From Symbiodinium natans (Eukaryota > Sar > Dinophyceae > Suessiales > Symbiodiniaceae), in contig CAJNDS010001035.1 of NCBI GenBank assembly GCA_905221605.1, positions 107,001 to 171,000 of the forward strand: a stretch of DNA of 64,000 nt. Direction: 5' to 3'. A program made the translations under genes and the position numbers. The notes beneath the pieces are model-generated. The model saw only the letters and a list, made by a program, of their open reading frames with translations. It had not been told where the DNA came from and searched no databases. Below are positions 57,801 to 64,000 of the stretch, in pieces (positions within the stretch are counted from its first letter, which is position 1; each line of letters starts with the position of its first letter).

Positions 57801-59645
57801 ATCGAAGAGAGGGCCCACCCACTCCTTAGGGTATAGGGTTTAGGGTTTAGGGTTTAGGGTTTAGGGTCTTACGCTTTTGCCCTTTGGGGGTTTACGATCT
57901 TGGGGGTACCTTGTTGGGTTCTCTTTATTTCAAGGTGGATCCTACTATTTCGGGGTCTATCTTAGGGGGTCCCTCATTATCGTAAAGTGTTACGAACAAT
58001 GCGGTCTAAGAATTGCATGGCTTTTCTTCACCAAGGCTCCAAGAGAACGCATCGAGGGCTTTGGCGCCTGTCACGTTGTGACTGGGAGACTACCGAGGAG
58101 ATTCGGCCGATTCCGGCGTGGAACTCAGCGGCCAAGGCTTCGCCGGCTGCCACCGAGCCAGTCACAGACTTAGCCACAGTAAGGAAGGTGTCTGCCACAT
58201 CCCGCAGGGTGTGAGGCTCGAGGTTCACGATGCTGATGTCCTCTTCCTTGGGGACGAAATGAACCCAAAAATTGGGGGGTCATATACCCTGAGTACTAGT
58301 AACTCCTATTCAGGAATATGAACCATAAACCCTTTTAGGGTCATACACCCTGAGTACTATAACTCCTATAACTCCTATTCAGGAATATGAACCATAAACC
58401 CGAAAATTGGGGGTCATATACCCTGAGTACTATAACTCCCTAAACCCTGAACCCTAAACCCTAAACCCTAAACCCTATTCAGGTAATATGAACCCTAAAC
58501 CCTCCTAGGGTTCTTATTTCGCCCCCCAAAGCTCCTGCAGATGCCTCAGGTCTTCAGCCTGCCGGGAGGAAATGGAGCAGACGTCGCAAAGGGCCTGCGT
58601 GAGAACCACGGTAGGCTTGGCCGCCCGGAACTTGTCCTTAGGATTGCTGATGTTCCTAAGCCCACCAAAAAAGGCAAAGTGTACGCTTTCGGTTTCTAGG
58701 GGCGGTTGTAGAACGCCCAAGCCCCTAAACCCTAAACCCTAAACTCAAAAAATGTGCTCACTCAGCTGCTTAGTGTCACTGAGTATTCCGTACAAGGAGT
58801 CGCCCATACGCAAGGTGCCCACCACTGCGTCGTTGATCTCTTCCTTGGGGATGATGTAGCCCTAAACCCTAAACCCTAAACCCTAAACTGCTGTAGTTCC
58901 TGGTAAGGCAATATGAACCATAAAACCCTCTTAGGCTTCATTTCGTCCCCAAGGTAGTTGCCCTAAACCCTAAACCCGAAACCCGAAACCCTAAACCCTA
59001 AACCCTAAACCCTGAACCCTAAACCCTAAACCCTAAACCCTAACCCTGCTTGATTTCGGCTCCAAGGTTCTTGGGACATGGCCATGGGATTAATCTCCGA
59101 GGAAGAGAGGCGAACACACCTCCCACTCGACAGGAGGACGTCCAAGTCCTCTTTTTCCGGGGCCACGTCGCACTCGTGGCTCACTCCCACCTGTAGGGTT
59201 TAGGGTTTAGGGTTTAGGGTTTAGGGTTTCGGGTTTCGGGTTTAGGGGTTCACTTGTGAAAGGTTTTCAAGGCTCCGATGCTGGAAGTTGGGACTGCAGG
59301 GGTACAGGACACAAGATCCCAATCTTGGGGGTTTAGGGTTTAGGGTTTAGGGTTTAGGGTTTAGGGTTTAGGGTTTAGGGTTTAGGGTTTAGGGTTTAGG
59401 GTTTAGGGTTTAGGGGTTTAGGGCTCCCTGCGTCCCCACCAGCAGGTGCTGAAGCTTCAGGTGTCCCATGATTTCCTTGGCTACACTCGGAAGGGTAGCT
59501 AGAAATTAAAATTTTAGCTGCCTTGTTAAGAAACCCAATAAACCCAAAAAAAGGCTAAGGATCTAAAGTTACAGTTAAAGTACCACAAAGTTTCGGTTGC
59601 GCTGGGCAGCAGCGAAGCGACACGCGGAGGCGAGTTCATTGCCAT
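54833..59645 (-). CDS. BtuF-like helical-backbone metal receptor (cobalamin/iron-siderophore binding protein family); 11 exons, about 334 aa
   Basis: Exons (minus): 59645-59595, 59475-59440, 59190-59071, 58843-58778, 58636-58535, 58246-58040, 57824-57714, 57268-57209, 56934-56864, 55561-55498, 54949-54833; sum 1,005 nt. Motifs in order: [11 protein letters not shown] at the N-terminus, [86 protein letters not shown]. These match, in the same order and nearly the same spacing, bacterial cobalamin-binding proteins of the periplasmic BtuF/TroA-like fold. No signal peptide is visible, so a cytosolic or re-purposed role is likely. The start follows TTTTCAG at 59655, a plausible spliced-leader acceptor. 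The intron 57713-57269 keeps frame but would be CA-AG, so its ends are uncertain. The last 15 residues beyond ILARIMHDD are less certain. Bacterial origin is inferred. Confidence 0.83.
55064..55184. mobile_element. Family A introner lying inside an intron
   Basis: 121 bp, ends CTTGGTAAGCCCAG / CCGGGCAACCAAG, within intron 10 (55497-54950) of the metal-receptor gene. Confidence 0.72.
55785..55985. repeat. Nonamer array GGGTTTACA
   Basis: About 20 units of a nine-base telomere-like repeat, in intron 9 of the metal-receptor gene. Being a multiple of three it reads open in several frames (Gly-Phe-Thr), which is not coding. Confidence 0.88.
56935..57208 (-). mobile_element. Introner, family G, carrying a telomeric array and a family C copy (spliced, GA-AG)
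   Basis: 274 nt, target duplication GACT; donor GGCTTC|GACTCT, acceptor CCAAG|GACTTA. Contains CCCTAAA units at about 57003-57040 and the family C element at 57075-57183. Splicing restores CGFDLAR. Confidence 0.83.
57075..57183. mobile_element. Introner, family C, near-identical copy 2, nested in family G
   Basis: 109 bp inside the family G element of the metal-receptor gene, flanked by an 11-bp duplication TTACAGTAAAG (57064-57074 and 57184-57194). Confidence 0.85.
57825..58039 (-). mobile_element. Intron 6 of the metal-receptor gene (GA-AG)
   Basis: 215 nt, donor TTG|GAGCCT and acceptor CTAAG|GAGTGG. Contains a family D-like element (about 57885-57990, ends TTTACGATC/TATCGTAAA) and a heptamer array. 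Confidence 0.65.
58247..58534 (-). mobile_element. Introner, family I, internally amplified (spliced, GA-AG)
   Basis: 288 nt, inverted ends CTTTGGGGGGCGAAAT and ATTTCGTCCCCAAG. The middle holds three to four tandem copies of a unit with TATACCCTGAGTACTA and CAGGAATATGAACC. Confidence 0.7.
58637..58777 (-). mobile_element. Intron 4 of the metal-receptor gene (GA-AG)
   Basis: 141 nt, donor AGT|GACACT, acceptor CTAAG|GACAAG, target duplication GACA. It holds a 62-nt stretch that reads open but breaks the family alignment, so it is intronic. Confidence 0.7.
58844..59070 (-). mobile_element. Introner, family I, with arrays (spliced, GA-AG)
   Basis: 227 nt, ends CTTGGAGCCGAAATC / ATCATCCCCAAG; internal CCTTGGGGACGAAATGAAGC marks a second family I end near 58936. 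Donor CAA|GAACC, acceptor AAG|GAAGAG. Confidence 0.68.
59191..59439 (-). repeat. Array-filled intron 2 of the metal-receptor gene (GT-AG)
   Basis: 249 nt, donor CTG|GTGGGG and acceptor CTACAG|GTGGGA (GTGGG repeated at both ends). Two TTTAGGG arrays (plus strand) fill most of it, so the sense strand is CCCTAAA. Confidence 0.75.
59476..59594 (-). mobile_element. Introner, family G (spliced, GA-AG)
   Basis: 119 nt, donor ACC|GAAACT and acceptor CCAAG|GAAATC, target duplication GAAA. Splicing restores SATEI of the metal receptor. Confidence 0.85.
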
Positions 59646-59654
59646 GTTCTCAGC

Positions 59655-59656
59655 CT
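59655..59656 (-). promoter_or_regulatory. Candidate spliced-leader acceptor
   Basis: TTTTCAG|G ten nt upstream of the metal-receptor ATG. Dinoflagellate mRNAs receive a 22-nt leader at such sites; here it is inferred only from position. Confidence 0.35.
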
Positions 59657-60667
59657 GAAAACAGCTGGCTTAGAAAAAGGCTTCCCGCAAATCCAAGTAC
59701 CTGTATGTTGTGTTATACTGTGTAATGAATACTATATGTATATCTATATATGTGTATCTTCCATATATATATATATATGCATAGACACACATTTTCGTTT
59801 CTATGTACATGTTTCGGTGCCCAAGGCACCGTGCTTGAAACCCGCAGTCTACCCCATGTACACACATGGGCCCTACGGCGTCGGGCTACGCTTCCCAAAT
59901 CTGACGCCTGTTGAGCCACGAAAGAGCGCCCTGAGAAAAAAAGAAAGGGTTTAGGGTTTTAGGGTTTTAGGGTTTTAGGTTTTTAGGGTTTTAGGGTTTA
60001 GGGTTTAGGGTTTAGAATTTAGGGTTTAGGGTTTAGGGTTTAGGGTTAAGGTTTAGGGTTCAGGGAAAACAAGGGTGGCAATCGTGGCGAGAAATAGGAC
60101 TGGTCGAAGATTGAAACAAAAACTCCAGACACCCCGGACCAGAATACTAAAACCCAATTCCCTCCGGGATCAATATGTAAGAAAGAACTGAAGTCCATAT
60201 CTGCTAACAAACCCTCAAATCCTAATGCCTAAACCGCTAGCAGCAGGGTCGTCGTGGATGTTGCAGTCTTGTTGCAACTCGGATGAGGGTGTCAGTCAAG
60301 TGCCGCTCTTCATCTCAAACCCTCACCCACAAACCCTGAACCCAACTCCATATCGCACAACCGACAGTCTGCAGACTTTTTTAACGGGGGCTGATGGACC
60401 TTTCAAGCAGCTGGTTGAGGCTTTAGGATTTCGGGTTAGGGCTGGGGTTTAGGGTCTAGGTTATATAAAGGTGTGTAGAGGAGGGTTCCAGGTTCTGGCT
60501 TAGGGATTAACGCCCTACACCCAAACCTTCTGGGGTTAAAGCTAAGGAGGAGTCATTCCTTGTCATTGCCTTGATAGTGACCCGAAGCCCTTAAAAACTT
60601 AAACCCCCCCCTAAGCCCCCTTAAACCCCCCTTGCACCCCCTAAACCCTAAACCCTAAGCCTCAAAC

Positions 60668-60720
60668 CCTTGAACCCTTGAACCCTTGAACCCTTGAACC
60701 CTTGAACCCTTGAACCCTTA
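60668..60720. repeat. Nonamer array CCCTTGAAC
   Basis: About six tandem nonamers. Confidence 0.8.
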
Positions 60721-60913
60721 AACCCTAAGCCCTAAATACATCTACAAAACCTGAGAGGGTCCAGGGGCTTCGGGAACCCGAGCACCCGCCTAAACCCTAA
60801 ACCCTAAACCCTAAGCCCTAAGCCTTGAACCCTAAACCCTAAACCCTAAACCCTAAACCCTGAACCCTAAACCCTAAACCCTAAACCCTAAACCCTAAAC
60901 CCTAAGCCCTAGC

Positions 60914-60991
60914 TAAGAGAGCCCTCTCCACATGAATCGCGAGGGTGCTCTGAGCCGCCAATGCCGCAGATGTACACCTTCCGAGACTCCA
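60914..60991 (-). CDS. Exon-like block, possible 3' end
   Basis: Minus frame ESRKVYICGIGGSEHPRD then SCGEGSLS and TAG. Product unknown. Confidence 0.4.
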
Positions 60992-62617
60992 ACTTAGGGG
61001 TTTTGGGTTTTAGGTTTAGGATTCCCAAATACTCTGGGGTTTAGGGTTTAGGGTTTAGGGTTTAGGGTTTAGGGTTTAGGATGTAGGGTTTCAAGTTTAG
61101 GGTTTCGGGTGTTGCGTTTGAGGTTTGGGGTTCATTAGGAGTAGGGTTTAGGGTTTAGGTTCATTGGGGTTGGGGTTTGGAAATCTGTGGATATTTGGGG
61201 CTTAGGTGTAGAGTCTACTACACTATCAAGGCAGTGCCAAGCCCTACACCCCTTAGCCTGGGTTTAGGGTTCAGGGTTTGGAGTTTAGGGTCTGGGGGTT
61301 CGGGTTTAGGGTTTAGGAGTGTTTAGGTCTTAGGGTTCAGCAATGGTCTAAAGGCCGCGCGCCATGCCAGCTGTTTAACACCCAAAAGCCCCGAAACCCT
61401 AAGCTCCAATCTCAATGAACTCAACGAACCCATTGAACCCAATGAACCCTCAACCCCTTAAGACCCCAAACCCTCAAACACCCAAATTCAGAAACCCAAA
61501 ACCCCTAAACCCTAAACCCTAAACCCTAACCCTAAACCCTAACCCTACAAGCCATCCCGTCGGGCGAGCATTTTCTGACCTAACAGATTGGAGAGGCCTG
61601 ACGGAATCCCAAACTTTTGTCCGTAGCTCATCCCCTAAACCCCTAAACCCCGAAACCCCTAAACCCTAAACCCTAAACCCCTGAAGCCCTGAACCCCTGA
61701 ACCCTAAACCTATGCCCTGTGCCCTCCGTCCTCCCCGCTGTTCCGAGGGTAGACTTCGAGGTGTGTACCATACCGCGAATCTTCCTCTGCTTGGCTTAGG
61801 GATTAGGGCTCAGGGCTCAGGGCTTGGTAAAGGGCTCAGGGTTTACGGAATTAGTTTAAGGCTTGCAGAAATGGGTTTATGGGGGGGCACCCAAACTCTC
61901 CGCAGTAGTTTCGGGTTTAGGGTGGGCCGGCGTGGAAAAAGGCGGAGAACCCTAGACCCTAAGGGGGGGGGAGGGGGGGGGAATTCCGTTAGAGATGTGT
62001 AGTGGGGGCTAGCTAGCCTTAGGGGTAGCATAGAACCCCCCCCAAAAAAATTGATTTGGCTGCTCTGAACCCTGGCTCTCATACGCTAAACCCGATGCCC
62101 TTTGGGCACGTGTCGTGTTGAGGGTTTGGGGAATAGGACCTACCTTGGGAAGATGCGGAATCTAATGCTTCATTACCATGGGATCGTGACCCTAAACCCT
62201 AAACCCTAAACCCTAAACCCTAAACCCTAAACCCTAAGTCCACGCGGTTTCGGTGCTTCATCAAACCAGCCAGGGAATCATCGGCCCGCATTTAAGGCAT
62301 ATGGGGGGTTCCCAAGAATAGGGTTTAGGGTTTAGGGTTTAGGGTTTAGGGTTTAGGGTTTAGGCTTTAGGGTCACCACATCCAAAGGACTACCACATTT
62401 TGGGTTTGGACGTATTAGGGGTACCCCTGTTTGTGGAGACACCCATATCCAACTGCGAGGAGTTGCCGGGAAATCACATCTAGCCAGGGCTTGCTTGCCA
62501 AGGCTCGGAGGGGCAGGAAAAGTTAGGGACCCATTAGTTCCCAGGGTACATTCTAAGTCTCGCTAGTCATGACACATACCCTAAACCCTAAACCCTAAAC
62601 GGACCGTTCAGCCTTCA

Positions 62618-62706
62618 AGTAAGGTTGAGGGGTTCTCGTTTGCGAGCCCCGGCATCGCCGCAGAAGATCGCAAAGGGCTCCACTGGCTCGTCGCTCCTCA
62701 GGAAGC
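62618..62706 (-). CDS. Exon-like block, possible 3' end
   Basis: Minus frame FLRSDEPVEPFAIFCGDA then GARKREPLNLT and TGA. Product unknown. Confidence 0.42.
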
Positions 62707-63237
62707 TTGGGGCTTAGGGGATTTAGCTTAAGGTTTAGGGTTTAGGGTTTAGGATTTAGGATTTAGGATTTAGGATTTAGGGTTTAGAGTTAAAAATGAG
62801 CCCCACACCCTAGCCCCTTCAGCTCTAGACCCCCAACCCCTTCAGAGCGCTGATCCTGGGCTTCTGGTTACTGGGCCTCCAAGATAGTCATCTAAACCGA
62901 AGAGTAACCTAGGAATGCAAAGGGTCGGCTGTTTAGGGTTTAGGGTTTAGGGTTTAGGGTTTAGGGTTTAAGGTTTAAGGATTGGTGTTTGTGGAGCTTC
63001 AGTACATCGTCGCATAAAACGTGCCAACACCTAGCAGAAGAAGCAGCAATCGAAGGCCTTGCTGCTCGGTTTCGCAGGAGTTTAACCTGAGGGTTAGGGC
63101 GGGTTAGGGCGGGGTCTTACGGCTCAACTAACCAACAACTCTGCAACTTGTCCATCGACAATCATCTCACACGTGCGGATGCCAAACCGATTGATTAGTA
63201 TTAGAAGCACGGCGTGCTGTCGAACAATGGTCGTAAT

Positions 63238-63400
63238 CAGGATGATGATGATCATGATGAGGATGAGGATGAGGATGATGAAGATGAGGATGAGGGTGAG
63301 GGTGAGGATGAGGATGATGATGAGGATGATGGTGACGATGACGATGACGATGATGATGGCAATGGTAGTGATGAACCTGCCGATGATGATGATGATGGTG
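63238..63400. repeat. GATGAG/GATGAC microsatellite
   Basis: Trinucleotide-based repeat open in several frames (Asp/Glu, Met/Arg, Ile/Leu); no sign of a gene. Confidence 0.8.
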
Positions 63401-64000
63401 ATACTAGCCGGAATTGCTAAAGGTCCCTTGTCTTGGGTTCCTGTCGGTAGAAACCCCTTGAGGTCCGAATTGCGAGAGGGATCTAGAGCCGAAAACTCAT
63501 GATGAGGTATTTCGAGGTTCAGGGTACTTCTAACCACACTCATAACGTCCCCTCAGTGCTCTCAGTATGTTAACAGTCGACTGATAATTGGGTTATAAAT
63601 AGCCATGAACCTCCAAGTGGGTCCACCTCCCAGACCAGGTACAGTGCACTGCATTTCGGTCTCGAGATTCCGTCGCAAAGGGGTTGAGATGACTTCAGGA
63701 GCATGTGCGGCAGTAGCAATGTTGAAGCTCAAGCCCCAAACCCTAACCCCCCCACCCTAAACTCCCTCACTTGGCCCAAAAAATTCCTTAGCCTAGAATC
63801 CCTAAACCCCCTAGACCACCCTAAAACCCCTAAAACTCCCGGAGTTGGCCCTAAACTTCCTCAACTGGCCCTAAATCCCTTGGCTGAGGCCCTAAACCCT
63901 AAACCCTAAAACCCTATGAACCAGGGGGGGCGGGTATAGAGTAGGGGAGTAAAAAATTGGTCCGACATCCCTAAACCCTAAACCCTAAACCCTAAACCCT

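Noticed and set aside
58640-58720. Open stretch upstream of the LTQALCDVC exon ([17 protein letters not shown])
   Set aside because: A GACA duplication places it in intron 4, and excluding it matches the spacing of bacterial relatives.
63124-63543. Asp/Glu-rich or Met/Arg-rich proteins
   Set aside because: GAT/GAG microsatellite read in different frames.

Overview
The window is nuclear DNA of a eukaryote, most likely a dinoflagellate. Three things in the sequence point there: TTTAGGG/CCCTAAA telomere-type heptamer arrays every few hundred bases throughout, introns with GA, GC and GT donors that almost all end AG|G, and several families of short inverted-repeat introns ('introners') with target-site duplications. 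The lineage and any species name are inference; no rRNA, tRNA or mitochondrial/plastid sequence was seen.

Almost no gene is visible as a long ORF because exons are only 30-200 nt. I rebuilt genes by hand by excising introners at their target duplications and requiring the frame to stay open. Four genes, all on the minus strand, close from ATG to stop: (1) 6192-5433, a 139-residue protein starting MGCGASS; (2) 21261-19667, a 405-residue protein built of ten-residue repeats (A-G-F-x4-L-x2); (3) 52750-45923, a 309-residue bacterial-type PP-loop ATPase with a Cys-rich N-terminal domain; (4) 59645-54833, a 334-residue BtuF-like helical-backbone metal receptor. One intron of the last gene is not resolved. 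Partial genes lie at 7415-6656 and 18441-18040. A relic resembling an IS1380-type transposase lies on the plus strand at 45443-45750.

Layout. 1-8.8 kb: arrays, the degenerate repeat block 3.4-4.35 kb, and the MGCGASS gene. 9.04-10.2 kb: a 20-22 bp satellite, followed by a 0.3 kb tandem duplication. 10.9-19.6 kb: arrays with isolated exon-like islands. 19.6-21.3 kb: the decapeptide gene. 21.3-45 kb: arrays and many short exon-like islands on both strands. 45.4-52.8 kb: the PP-loop gene, whose 2.9 kb intron holds an apparently separate multi-exon gene in a stretch without telomeric arrays. 54.8-59.7 kb: the metal-receptor gene. 59.7-64 kb: arrays, islands and a GAT/GAG microsatellite.

Main message: most resolved introns here are transposon-like insertions whose 5' splice site is one copy of the target duplication. 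Heptamer arrays lie inside introns and between genes but in no resolved exon, and one intron consists of nothing but the telomere heptamer. Introners also sit inside introners. Stretches not listed hold heptamer arrays, short spacers or degraded array sequence in which I see nothing more.
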